The position numbers and the translations under genes are program-made. From Taxawa tesnikishii (nom. ined.) (Eukaryota > Ascomycota > Dothideomycetes > Dothideales), in NCBI GenBank assembly GCA_030247885.1, contig JAPDRO010000001.1, positions 2,542,001 to 2,606,000 on the forward strand: DNA of 64,000 nucleotides. Reading direction: 5' to 3'. Of the stretch, positions 1 to 11,075 are shown piece by piece (position 1 is the stretch's first letter; the number at the start of each line of letters is the position of its first letter). Below the pieces are notes generated by a model, which was not told the DNA's origin, searched no databases, and was given only the letters and a program-made list of their open reading frames with translations.

Positions 1-263
1 CCTGCCATCATCTCACAATCTTCACATGAGCAGCAAAAGCAATCTTTCAAAAGATGACCGTCATGGCGGTACCTGATTATTCTTCGACCGTGATCGTAAA
101 GTGACCGCGAGGGGAACAGTTCTATCCAAAACGCCCCCGCTACCGGCCCCGCCAGGTGTCTAAACAACAAAAAGAGCAACAAGAATACCAAGGACCTTCA
201 AGAGTTCGTTTCAACGTTGTGAAGTCCCCCCCAAAATCCGAGCCCAAGAGCAAACCAATTCTA

Positions 264-1223
264 TCATCTCTTCTTGCTGCCCCGCGCGCTTGCGTTATCC
301 CAGATGGTCTGCAGCGCATTCCTCGCACGCTGCTCTCTCCTCTCGAACGGTTTATTGTAGATACTCCAAAGCGGCCTCGCCGAATCTGTGCGCTCAACGT
401 TAGCAAAAATCGTCGGCCCCACGCGGAAAAGCGAGAAGACAAATGTCTCAAACTGCCCACTCTCCCACCGGAAGCCTCAAGCAACCAAAGGGGGTGGAGA
501 GATTGGGTAAATGCAGCACGGGAAGAAAAGGAGAAAGAAACTCACTGGCATGATCGTCGGCGAACCCAACACTCTCGACCCCTTCTTCCTCGCCTCCTGC
601 ACCGCGTCCTCCAACAAGGCAGTCCCGACTCCTTTTCCTCTATACCGCAACCTGACGGCCCACCCCTGACCTCGCCGTTCCAACCTTTCCGTCTCTTGCC
701 CCTGCTGTCCGCCGGCACCCACCCGATGACGACCGCACCGATGACTTCGTCGCCGAACTTTGTCACCAGCACGTCGGCATTCTGCAAAACGCGGGCGCGT
801 TGCGCGAGAAGTCCTCGGCGAGGTAGATGTAGCCACTCGTGAGCCACCTCACGGAGACGAGCGCGGCCATGGTGATGCCGGCGAGGGTGGTGAAGAGCAC
901 GCCGGCGTCGGACGAGTCCTTGTAGATGTACCGGCTGACCGCGCTCATGAACGCAATGTAGAGGGCCAGGTTGAGCGGGTGGAAGATCAGCGCCCGCGAG
1001 GCCGTTTGCCGCATCTGGGCGACGCTGTCGGCGACCAGTTTGAGCGCGGCTGTCATCTCGTCGGGATCGTGGGTGACGTAGCTTCGCAGCGGTGGAATGT
1101 CATCGAGTGGGTTCTTGGCAGATTCGGGGAGAGCGGAGGGGAGGGCGGAGCGGCGGTCGCGGCAAGGGGAGAGGGTGGTGGAAGGCTCGAAGTGGAGGCT
1201 TGCATGCTGGGCGGGGTGCTCAT
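264..1223 (-). CDS. GNAT-type N-acetyltransferase with N-terminal membrane segments
   Basis: Probable acetyl-CoA-dependent N-acetyltransferase; substrate unknown. Translation from the ATG at 1223 gives a Pro/Ser-rich start, two hydrophobic stretches (FHPLNLALYIAFMSAVSR and GVLFTTLAGITMAALVSV) and then a GNAT core in which LRYRGKGVGTALLED is the acetyl-CoA-binding motif A. Exon 2 (264-452) follows a 93-bp intron (453-545) and ends with NKPFERREQRARNAL before the stop. The coding frame is lost three times, at four-base runs near 1126-1129, 786-789 and 663-666. One extra base in each run restores a continuous protein of about 289 residues, so I read these as sequence errors rather than decay. 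The exact exon 2 acceptor is inferred from frame and could be elsewhere. The family assignment is good; the N-acetylated target is not visible. Confidence 0.7.
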
Positions 1224-1807
1224 TGGGGAGGGTGGGGGAGAGGCGTGCAGACGGAGGTTTGTGCGGAGGGAGGAGAGAAATGCTTAGGAGTGGATATCAG
1301 CTGGTGGAAAGAGAGAAAAAGAGTAGAATGAAGGAAAGAGAAAAAGGAGGAGGAGCAGGAGGGGGGAGAAAGAGGAATTGAGGGGCTGGAGGAATGGGAG
1401 TGGGAGTAGGAGTGGGAGTGGATTTGTACTGTACCAGCAGAAGTTCTAAAAGCGCCGACGGCGGCGCTGTTGCCATTCACGTAGCTACTACTGTTTGCGT
1501 AGTCTACAGCCCGGCCAGCCGAGAGGTAGTCTGTGTCTTCATGGGCAGAATAGTAGTAGTATGCACCGCCGCGGTCGGAGTTTTCGTGGGTTGTCAAGGT
1601 TCTGGGTTGGAAAGACTTTAAGCTTTGAGCGTGGAGGTGTTCAAGCGCGAGACGCTGCCTCAAGCGCTGAACCATTTTCGTCTCGTCTGCCTCGTATAAT
1701 GGCACAGGGACAGGGACAGCATGGCTCGGGCGCTGCAAGAGAGGCAGCAGAACGTGGGAGAGGCCATCCTTTTCACTGGACGTTTGCAGCCAGTCGCCGA
1801 GGCTCAC
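1220..1807 (-). CDS. Hypothetical small protein upstream of the acetyltransferase
   Basis: An open frame of 195 codons whose first 120 or so residues look protein-like: it is rich in charged and Leu residues (VQRLRQRLALEHLHAQSLKS) and then in Tyr/Ser. The last third is low-complexity Ser/Pro/His encoded by a pyrimidine-rich tract that looks more like the 5' leader of the acetyltransferase. The stop overlaps the acetyltransferase start as ATGA. I do not recognise a family. It may be a real small gene whose 3' part is spliced differently, or a chance frame through promoter DNA. Confidence 0.3.
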   Translation of the reverse strand: MSLGDWLQTSSEKDGLSHVLLPLLQRPSHAVPVPVPLYEADETKMVQRLRQRLALEHLHAQSLKSFQPRTLTTHENSDRGGAYYYYSAHEDTDYLSAGRAVDYANSSSYVNGNSAAVGAFRTSAGTVQIHSHSYSHSHSSSPSIPLSPPSCSSSFFSFLHSTLFLSFHQLISTPKHFSPPSAQTSVCTPLPHPPQ

Positions 1808-2653
1808 TATCTAAGGGCACCGTTGGTCGGTAGCGGCGCAGTGTGATAAGCGGCGGCGGAAGGAAGCGCGAGAGGACAAACGAAAACAATCGCCGCCAAA
1901 CGATTGGCCCGATGCCGAGAGCACGTGCTGTTGCAACACCTCAGCTGCACGCCTGCTCACCTGGTACTCTAGTACTCTGGTACTCTAGTACTCTAGCACT
2001 CTAGCCCTCTGATACTCTGATACTGACCAACCTCCAGCCAGCTCCTGCTGTGCCGCCGATTGGTCGCGTGCCGCATTGCACAGCTATCACCATCAACCCT
2101 ACATCCATCACCCTCAACGACGCCTCAACCTCCATGCGAGTATATCTTGTTCGACTCTTTCTTCGGGTCAATGGAGAAGCAAGCCCCTCTGGGACTGAGT
2201 TCCCCACGGTCGCTGAGGGTTGCCTCATCCATCATGATGCGGTCCAGATGACATCGAAGTTGCCGCAACCTCTGCCGCAACAGCCGCGAAGGAGGGTGTT
2301 AGGGTTGAGTGACAGCTACTGCTGAACCGGGTTTCATGCACAATGACCGCCGACTTGAATCACCATTACTAAAAAGGGTTTTTGCATTTCGTCTCATCTT
2401 TTAGCTCATTACAAGGCATCCAAAGGAATGCCGCCGTGAACAACGTCGTGCGTGGTTCCACCCTACCTACTAACAGCACGTGTCGCCGCATTTACGAAGA
2501 AGCATCATGCACATCTGCTACTGCCCAGCGCCAATTCCTCACGTCCACCGTCCACCGTCCACCCAGCCTTTGGCAAGCCAAACGGCAGCGCTCGTCCTAC
2601 CATCCTAACGCCTCAAACAAACCACAACTGACCGAGTCATTCTCCAAAGCAGA
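1808..2653. other. Intergenic region
   Basis: No supported gene. It separates the acetyltransferase region from the 3' end of the kinase gene and holds the 8-bp tandem repeat listed separately. The short frames here have no recognisable motifs. Confidence 0.5.
1964..2025. repeat. 8-bp tandem repeat, about 7.8 copies
   Basis: Imperfect tandem copies of GTACTCTA (variants GTACTCTG, GCACTCTA, GCCCTCTG, ATACTCTG) run head to tail for about 62 bp. It is noncoding minisatellite-like DNA in an intergenic position. Confidence 0.85.
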
Positions 2654-4992
2654 TTACTTCTGGCTTCCGCCAGGCTCCAGCGTGTGCTTGTGGTTGGGCG
2701 CGTTGTAGCAGGTGCCGTCTTCCTGCTGCTTGCAAACGAGCGTGTTCTGCACCCACGGATCGTCAAGGATCTCGTCAACTGTAGCGCGCCTCTTGGGGTC
2801 CAGCTCTAACATGCGTCCGATAATGTGTCTAGTATCTCTCGGAAGCAAGCGCAAAAGCCGGTATGGACCCTTGATGACCGGCTGATCGTTTTTATCGCTA
2901 GGCGCTGAAGCCGAATTCTGGCGTGAAACCGGTGCGCTAACGCTGCTATTGTGGTGGTGATGGTGGTGATGTCCATCCTGCGTTGTCGACTCGGACTGAG
3001 CGCCCGACTTTCGGCGCTCCTCGGCAGCACGAGCTTTGTCTTGAGACACCCTACGTGCGTGTTCTTCAAGGATCTGGTTCTGGTCAGGGTCTGGCGGTGA
3101 GACAAACAGCCTGTACGAGTTGTCTGAGAGGCGAGGGGCCTTCCATGGGAAACGACGAAGGCACATGCAGCAGAAGATGATGGCTATCGACCAGACATCT
3201 GCGGGCTGAGGGTCGTAGCGGGAGTTGTCGTACACTTCCGGAGCGAGGTACGGATCAGATCCGACAACACCTGAGGCCTGTTAATGTTGCATCGTACGCA
3301 CACGTTATAAAACGAACCTGTGGCGAGGGTGATGTCATTCTCAAACGGATACCGAAAGACCACGGCACTACCGAAGTCGATAATCTTCATGATACCGTGC
3401 TCGTTGACGACCACATTATCCAGCTTCAGATCTCTGTGCGCGAGTCCCATGCTGTGCAGGTAGGTCACACCACTCAGAATCTGCAGCGTACAACACGCAA
3501 CCTCCTCTCTGGACATCTTGCCAGTCATGACGATCGCGAAGAGATCAAAAGGCGCGTACTCCATGACCTCGTACCACTTGCCCTTCTCTTGGACAATATC
3601 AATGGTCTCGATGATGTTTCCGTGATGCAGTGTAGAGCCAATGCAAAACTCTGCCGTGACCTTCTTGTTGTACTCCCTCTCGCTCTCGTATGCGTGTCTG
3701 TCACGGAATTGCTTGACGGCAAATGTCTTGCCATCAGCCGTCCGCTTCATAAGACGTACCGAACCGCCAGCGCCCGATCCGAGTATACGACCAAACTTGC
3801 CATATCTAGACTCCAGTCCGTGGTCATCGGCAAAAGGTACAGCTTGCTGCGGCGGAGTGCGTGTTCCGTCCCTTTCTTTGGCTTGCATCTTTTCGTGTTT
3901 CTCTTTCTTGTGGTCGCTACCGAACTTGAAGAATCTCTTCAAGTTGGCTTTCGAGCTCGACTTGTCCTTCGAACTTAGGCTTGTCGAGCTGTCTTCGTGG
4001 CTATCATGCTTCTTGCTGCTGCCGCCGCCGCCGAAAAAGCTCGTACGCCTATCATCAGTAGTCTTCAGGCTGGCGGTGCTACCTGCAGCAGACCTGGGCA
4101 AAGAGACAGTGGAAGTTCCAGAGTTGCTGTATCCCTGACGCGGATCTCTGTTACTAAACCTGAACCGAGCGTCAATCGAGTCGACATTGCGCGTGGGCGG
4201 CTCTCGCTTGCTGCGAGCGTATGGGTCATTTATATCTCCAGGAGGTCCAAAGGGTGCTCTGCTGTAGTTGCCCGAAGCAGGCGGTGTGACTGTGCCGGGA
4301 GTGGTCGTCCCAGGAGTACCCGAGGGACTGCCTTCGTTGGATGGAGGAAGTGAATCCCCAGTCGGGCCAATGCTGAAACGTGGGACATGCCTGGGGTGTG
4401 ACGAAACAGCAGCCGACTCGTCCGATACTGAGGTGGGCCTAGATCTCGGAACACCTGCCTCTTGTGGAGACTCTGATCGTTGAGGCGTCATTACATCCGC
4501 AGCTGCCCTGGCTTTTGCAATTTGAGATACTGATCCTGGCTTTCCTTCTCGTGAGTGTGTTACAGATGGTGTGAGGGGAGGAGAATGTACAGCTGACTGC
4601 GGCGGAGAAGGCCGTGGTGACGGTGCTGCAGAGCCCGCAGGTAATCTCCGTGGAGTTTGCGTGCCAGAAGGGACCTATCACAAAGCTGTGAGCACGTGAA
4701 AGGAACTCTTGGGGAAATGACTGCTACCCACTCTAGACGCTGGATGCGAGCCTGGCAAGGAAACAGGTTCAAAGGCGTACTGTTCCATCCGTCGAGACTG
4801 GACGGTATTCTGAAGTGTTGTTCTGAGCTGCCTAATTTCTTCTTCTGCTGCAGGGTTCAGGTCTTCCCTCTTTGTGCCTTCGGCTCCAGTCAATGACTCG
4901 ACAGCTTGCAGACTCGTCTCCGGCGAGATTTCTTGGTTGTGAGAGCTGAAACGAACAGCATGCTGCCCGTCGTTTGGAATCTGCGAAGCCAT
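2654..4992 (-). CDS. HAL4/SAT4-type serine/threonine protein kinase
   Basis: Predicted 744-residue kinase of the fungal HAL4/HAL5/NPR1 class, which in yeast tunes plasma-membrane ion and nutrient transporters. Exons are 4992-4732, 4674-3318 and 3270-2654; both introns have GT-AG ends and preserve frame. The N-terminal half is long, disordered and Ser/Thr/Pro-rich. The kinase domain begins near residue 375 with the glycine loop GSGAGG, then FAVKQF (catalytic Lys), HRDLKLDN (catalytic loop), DFGSA (metal-binding) and, across intron 2, [12 protein letters not shown] (activation-segment end). A low-complexity insert late in the domain contains seven consecutive His residues followed by Asn/Ser. 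Start choice rests on the first ATG of an open exon that splices in frame. The catalytic residues are all present, so it should be active. HAL4 versus a close paralogue cannot be decided here. Confidence 0.88.
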
Positions 4993-6424
4993 TGTGAAGG
5001 CTCTCACGTAATCGGATCTGGGCGGTTGAGTAGGGTGGAACGATCGACCGGTGCTCCGGATGTGTGTATAGTGACCGGTGGTGATTACTGGCGTGCCGAG
5101 GGCCGAGTCGAATCGATTTAGATGGTCGATTGGAGCAAAGAGCGTGTATCGTAGAAGTGATATTCAGCACCCAGGAGAGGTGTGCAATATCGTCACAGAC
5201 GAGCAGTGCCTCGTAATTTGCTTACTTCTAGGGTCTCTGGGCCGATTCACCGTCACAAATGGGTCCAAGCGGGTCGTCGTGCTGATAGCCTCGCAGTGGT
5301 AGCGAAGGAGGATTGTTGGTGTATAGTATGTAGCTGTATGAATAGCGTATGGCGGAAGAGAAGGCGTTTCTCTGTGGACGCGGGACAAGGCGCGAGACAA
5401 GAGCTGAATATGTGTGCTGGACTGGTACTACAGCAAAAGCTTAAAAGTTGCCCCACGTCATCAGCGATCGTTGACTCAGAAGATGAAGCGATGCGTGCTC
5501 GGGTCAGAAAGTGCGGGTGTCTGGTAGGCAACACTGTGACAACAGAGGGATGTGGTGGTTGTTACGGCAGTGGCAGTGGCAGCAGGAACAGATGGAGAGA
5601 AGACTGTCGAAGAAGTGCGGATTGCTCGATGAAGCGAGAATGATGTGCTGCTGGTTGCCAGTCTGCTCTAGTGGGGGTTGCTCGGCTCTCCTTCGTTAGA
5701 ATTTAACTGCCCCTGCAAATCATCCTATTACCGCCCCAAAATCCCTGCCCGAGGGACCGAGCTAGCCGATTAACTCTACAAAGTCCTAAATGTCGCATAC
5801 CAGCATTCCATTCCATTGTATAGGAACACGTCCCAAACCTCGGACTGCTAGACACTGTTACAACGACAGAAAGCCACCCGCAGCAATCTAACACCGCTGC
5901 AGGATAGCATCTTCAGCAGAGCAAGTAAGCATGTAAGCAAGTAATCCAGCAATCAAGGACTCAGCCTACCCACGTGCTGTTGCCTCTCCCAACCCTCAAC
6001 GCTCTTCTCCAATGGCTCAGAACCGGCTAGAAAACTGACAGGAAGGAAAAGCTGTTCTAGTGCATCGCAAATTCTGATGGGAAGGACCATTTCATGACCA
6101 TTGCGCGATAGGTCGTTTCTCACCGCCCGGGGTCCAGCCGATGAAGAAGTTCGAGGGTAACCGTCCACAAGCGGACGCTTCTGATTGGCGGATCAAACAT
6201 ACAAATGACTTCGCTGTAAAGGACATCGCAAAAGGCCCCGAGACGCATCGGTGCCTAGCAACGTACTGTACAACACCGTGGCTGTCGGCCCTCTGGTACC
6301 TGCAGGAGTGCTTCGTCAGGTTTAGTCATGGTTTGTAAGCTTGCAGCGCTGCTGTTGTAGAATGGACTTCCAGTGGGGCAAAAGCGCTCAACATTTGAGT
6401 CTAAACGAAGCTTGAGTAAAGGAC
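4993..6424. other. Intergenic region upstream of the kinase
   Basis: No supported gene. The proximal part is the presumed promoter and leader of the kinase. Several frames of 60-150 codons are open here on both strands, but their composition is random and none has a motif or a plausible splice pattern. Confidence 0.45.
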
Positions 6425-7386
6425 TCAATGTAACGTACCTACGTCTATGTATTTGGTACTTTCGAGATAGTACGGTTTACCGAGCGAAATATTCTTGCAG
6501 ATTGCCTCCTTGTATACCATGATATTGAAGTTCGTCAAAATCGCGCCTTTTCGTGCTCGGGAAAAAGGCGTAGGATCGCTGCAACTGCCGTGGTATGGAT
6601 AGTCTTTGGGTAAGTGAGCCAGTCGACCGCGATCGGTATGTTTCATGTTGCTGTGGGCGTTGCCAGCAGTTCTGAATGTGTTGTCAGTTCTGACTGTTTA
6701 ACCCAACGTGATGATGAAATCGACACAAGTGGTCTTGAGTGTGATCCACAGCAGGCCCTCGTCCCATGCCACATCCGAGTCAGAGGTTGATGGAGCAGTG
6801 TGGCTTCGCAATTCGAGTCCGCCGGCAATGGTGTCAATAATGGGGCCTTCAATCGCTTCGAAACGATTGTTGAGTACAAGCGATCGAGAGAACTGCAACT
6901 CCCCAATGCTGCTAGGTCTACCTCGATCGACCTATGCAGCTGTTCCATTTTTCCCGCGCTGCATCGTGTTCCATAAGTTGATGAACGACCGGTAGTCGAT
7001 GTCCAAGATACCTGCTACTGTGTTGTTCTTTGCGTTTGTGGCACTTGTGAAGGTGCTTGTTATGTTTCCAGCAATGCTCTTCGACACCCATGGCTGTGGT
7101 GAGTTCGTTGAAACGTTCATTGCCAGACCAACAAGATCATGCAGGACGTCGTAACTGCTGAAGCTGCCTGGATAGGTTTCCTAAGGATTCTCGCACCGTC
7201 TGTTCTGGATGTAGCTTCCGTGCGAAAGAGGATCTGGTCCAATGGTGGCTCATCTTCCACATGTCTAGAGTCTGTAAGGGCAGGCCCCGACGTACGTAGT
7301 TTGGCCGACAGACCAAGTGCCGTGGTAGCAGAGATAATAGCGATCAGTAGCATCAGTTCGAAGAAGGCGCGGCCAGTGAGAGTCAT
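6425..7386 (-). pseudogene. Remnant of a large fungal membrane-anchored protein gene
   Basis: Reading leftward from the ATG at 7386 there is a hydrophobic segment (ELMLLIAIISATTALGLSA) followed by an ectodomain with blocks such as SSYDVLHDLVGLAMN, LVLNNRFEAIEGPIIDT and MKHTDRGRLAHLPKDYP. These recall a family of fungal plasma-membrane proteins of unknown function that carry LLNNxTxxVEGLIVDT and LTDRGGF blocks. The frame needs one extra base near 7175 and is crossed by two in-frame stops, TAG near 6932 and TAA near 6696. Both could come from CAG/CAA by C-to-T change, and the same frame continues family-like on the far side. The 3' end of the family is not found. A possible extra first exon (7642-7576, MFTSLGVTVAQAAAIVIVAV) ends at GTGAGT. 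Decay is likely, though undetected introns could explain part of it. Confidence 0.5.
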
Positions 7387-7642
7387 TGGTTAGGCGATCG
7401 AGAACAGATCTCTTACACAGTTAAAATGAGAACCCAGGTATCGCGAAGTACAACGGGCCACCTAGTCGCGTTATTTAGCTCTTGCAGCAACCAAAGCAAC
7501 GAGTGAAAGAAGCTCAAGTGAACTGTGGTTGGTCAGGTCGGCAAGCAAAGCGTCCTGTCCAACAGATCAACTCACCGAACACCACTGCCACAATTACGAT
7601 AGCGGCTGCTTGGGCGACAGTAACGCCAAGGCTAGTGAACAT

Positions 7643-8359
7643 GATTGAGGTAGGAAGGGAGTTAGTGGCACACGAACAAGAACCGCAGCTTGAAGAAGAA
7701 ATCACAAGAGCGAGCTTCGAAGAGAAGAGGAAACAGAAAAGTGGTGATATTGCAAGATTGGGCAACGAGTGTGTCGCCGGCGTGTTTAGCCACACGCGTG
7801 AAGCGCGGAGCTAGAGTGGGGCGATCTGATCTTGGGCGATTGCGAAGGGTATAGGAAAGAAATGGAGTCTTTGATTGTCTTGTAGGAGCCTAGTGGCGGT
7901 CTGCAGCCGCTTCGGGCCAGACTGAAGTTCAACTGGAACGATAACGCGGTCCGGTTCAAGCGGAGCGGCTTTGAGAATCTAAAAGGTTCTGAAACCTAAA
8001 CCCTGATTGTCAGTCGTTCGGGCTACGGTAGATGACTCAGTATCCGTCCGCTGGCGATATCATTTGTACTATCTGGGGCCGTAGCGACTCAGGACAACCT
8101 GTGCTAAGCCAGGTAAACAACCCATGATGTAATCGTCGAACCCAACACGGCAGACCAAGGGAGAGTTGGGCGCTGAAGGATGTATTCGTGATGATCTTTT
8201 GGACGTGACACAGGCGCACGATATTCTAATGCGCAACCATTTCGGTCATTTTGATTCCCATGTGTTACGCTAGCAAAGCAAGCAGTAAAGCCATAGCACC
8301 GTCCGTGAAACCCCAAAGCATGCCTTTCCGTTCCCAGTCCAAAAACAGAGAGCGATTCC
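7643..8359. other. Intergenic region
   Basis: No supported gene between the membrane-protein remnant and the 3' end of the uS9 gene. Presumably it holds the uS9 3' UTR at its right edge. Confidence 0.45.
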
Positions 8360-8380
8360 TTAACGGTAGGATTTCTGGTA

Positions 8381-8420
<40 letters not shown>

Positions 8421-8963
8421 GTACGACGGTTGTCGGCGACGAGCAGTGTGCGGTCGTACTGAACAAAGGCCTGCTTCAGCTGGTTCTTGGAGTGCTCATC
8501 GACGTACTTCTGGTAGTAGGCGATCTGCAAATGGCAATTGCTGTCAGCTCTCCAGCTTTTTACCGACTCGCGCATCTCTTATTCGCAATTTACTCTTCTA
8601 GTAGGGATAAACGTACGATGGACTTGGCGATGGCCTGGCGGATGGCGTAGATCTGGGAGGTGTGACCACCACCGGAGACACGGACACGGATGTCGACACC
8701 CTCTGCAAATCCCTCCATTAGCCTCAATGTTCCCTTTTGCTCCTTGTACTCCAATCCCTCGAATCATCATATCACCCACCGAACTTGTCGAGACCGAGGA
8801 TCAGGAGAGGCTCGTAGACCTTGAAGCGGAGGATCTCAGGCTGGACCAAGCTGAGAGGCTGGCCGTTGACCTTGATGAGACCCTTGCCGGCCTTGCAGTG
8901 AGCGACTGCGGTCGCGGTCTTCTTCTTGCCGAAGCACTGAACGGACTGGGTGGTGGACGACAT
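8360..8963 (-). CDS. rps16: 40S ribosomal protein S16 (uS9)
   Basis: Structural protein of the small ribosomal subunit whose C-terminal tail reaches the P-site tRNA. Exons 8963-8780, 8702-8617 and 8524-8360 splice in frame to 144 residues, matching the usual 140-146. The sequence begins [15 protein letters not shown] and carries [33 protein letters not shown] and the basic C-terminus [14 protein letters not shown], all diagnostic of eukaryotic uS9. Both introns have clean GT-AG ends. Expression should be high and growth-linked. Confidence 0.97.
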
Positions 8964-9598
8964 GATGGTTGCCGACTGGATGTGCGAGGGGAGTCGTGTG
9001 GTGGTGTCGGAGGGTCGTCGCTGGGTGACAAGAATTTCGCGAAGTCTGAACTGTCGCTAGAAAGCCCAGCTTCACAAAATCGCCCCGGCTGCAGTGGTGC
9101 CGACGATACAGCTCCGAGGTTTTGCCGCCAGTGCTGTCAGCTTTTGTAACTATGCCAAGCCACAAGTACTATAACTGAAAGTTCCAAATATCTTCTATAT
9201 AGGGTTGAACCTGCTTCATTGTCGAACTCTTCTACGGCGTTAGACGACATCCCTCAGGCGGAGGTCAGCATAACGTGTCTTGTCTCTGAATCTCTTCTTG
9301 TACGGATAAAGTTGTTTCGAGATCAATACTGCCTTGCAATAGCGCCTCATAGAGCCGGCGAATCAAAGCTCGAGAGCGCAGGCTACCATCGTTTTAAACG
9401 GGTCCTCACTACTTCCCTTGTGGGGGTCTAGGGAGGCTCTACCTCTTCACGTATCTCTGCCTCTGCCACGGAACACGACCAAAGTCTTTGTAGTCATTGC
9501 TCGAATGCCACGATTAGTCTCACATCTGTCCAAAATCCGCTACTCGCTTATGGCCTGATGCTGTGCGAAATTCCATAATTTAAGCAGCGCTCGCAGAG
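8964..9598. other. Divergent promoter region, uS9 and RCC1-repeat gene
   Basis: A 635-bp region between two divergently transcribed genes. A TATATAGG-like stretch lies at 9196-9203. Otherwise I see no feature. Confidence 0.5.
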
Positions 9599-10649
9599 AT
9601 GCAAGTCTTCGCTCTTGGATCCAACGGCTCAGGCCAGCTCGGATTAGGTCATGAAGAAGATGCGTGGAAGCCTACAGCTGTGGAAATACCAATACCTCCC
9701 TCGATGAAGTCCGACACTATCAAAGACATCGTAGCAGGCGGCAATCACACGCTCATCCTCATGCATTCTGGAGACGTTTACGCCACAGGTGCAAACGAAG
9801 ATGGTCGCTGCGGCTCGAGACAAGAACGGTTGCTGTCTTTCGAGCGTGTCAGTACGAGCTTGAGCGAGATTGGTCGGGTCGCACTGTGTGCTGCAACATG
9901 GCAGGCTTCAATCCTCGTCACAGGGAACAGAAAATTTGTCCTCACACGTGGTACTGGATTCAAGGGCGAGCTGGGCCTTGGCCCTGATAAACAGCAAGCA
10001 CCAATCGGTGACCTAGTACCGAATTTGCCTCCCCAGATCTGGAGATTGCCGATGTGCATGCCTGTATGGGTCACGCAGTTGCCGTGTTCTCGAATGGTGA
10101 GGTTCATGGATGGGGCAGTGGCAAGCAGGGACAGCTGGGAGAACCTCTCGAAGACGTCTGGCGGCCGAGAAAGATCAAAGAGGTCCCATTCAAAGCTTTA
10201 AGGGCAGTGTGCGGCAAAGATTTCACAGCTGTCTTCGGAGATCCCAAGGAAGGCAAGATCATGATCTTAGGACCGAAGCGGGATAGATTTGGAATCAAAG
10301 CGAATGCTCCTAAGAGTGTTCCAGGTTGGAAAGATGTACAAGCAAGCTGGGGAGCATTTGCATCTTGCTTCAGAATGGACAGCTGTTGGCCTGGGGCAGA
10401 AACGACCACGGCCAACTACCACCACCGGGTCTGCCGACGCTGCAATGCATACGTGCTGGAAGTGAGCACATGCTTGCAATGACTTCATCTGAAAAGGTCC
10501 TAGTCTGGGGTTGGGGTGAGCATGGGAACTGCGGCCTGCCGGTTGACGATCGGAGCGATGTCAAAGAACGCTGGAACGAACTCGTTGTTCAAGGCACAGT
10601 GAAATCGCTTGGAGCTGGGTGTGCCACCAGCTGGATTGTTGCTGATTGA
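9599..10649 (+). CDS. RCC1-repeat beta-propeller protein (ATS1-like)
   Basis: Protein built of RCC1-type repeats, about 350 residues; yeast ATS1 and similar fungal proteins have this size. Repeat signatures are visible in order: MQVFALGSNGSGQLGLGH, DVYATGANEDGRCG, GEVHGWGSGKQGQLGE, QLLAWGRNDHGQLP and VLVWGWGEHGNCGLP, ending with SLGAGCATSWIVAD. The frame slips twice by one missing base, near 10019-10021 and in the G run at 10349-10352. One extra base at each point rejoins the repeats exactly, so I treat them as sequence errors. There are no introns. It is convergent with RAD9. The partner GTPase or tubulin-related role is not visible, so only the fold is certain. Confidence 0.8.
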
Positions 10650-11075
10650 CAAAGCTGACCATGTAGCGAGATGTTGTCTCTGCACAGACAAGGGGCATGT
10701 GCGGTCGCTGCATGAATGCGAACTACTGAACTGCTATCGCACGCGGGGTGTCCACAACTATCGTCGAACCCTATGCGCACCCCGGGGCTCATTCAGAGCA
10801 TCCGTGGGTAGGCTTCAGCCAGCGACAAGCGAGCCAACAGTGATCTTGATCAATCAAAAGAGCGTTGTCCCGACGAATCTGCCACTGTTACGATTTTGTT
10901 GCAGGCGGAAACGATAGAGAACGTACCTGCGAAAGCCTTTGTGTGGGAGGAAGGCCCTGCGTACTAGAGTCAAAGCTACGCATGGCTCCGGGTGCTGCGT
11001 GGCTGCCAGTATCCCGTAGAGTAGGGTGCACGGTGAAGCTCTGCAATGATTGTGAATGACAATACCACGGTCCGC
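10650..11075. other. Convergent intergenic region
   Basis: Holds the 3' ends of two convergent genes. No other feature seen. Confidence 0.5.

Noticed and set aside
9599-10649. RCC1-repeat gene as a pseudogene
   Set aside because: Both frame slips are lone missing bases and the repeats rejoin exactly, the same pattern as in many neighbouring genes, so sequence error is likelier.
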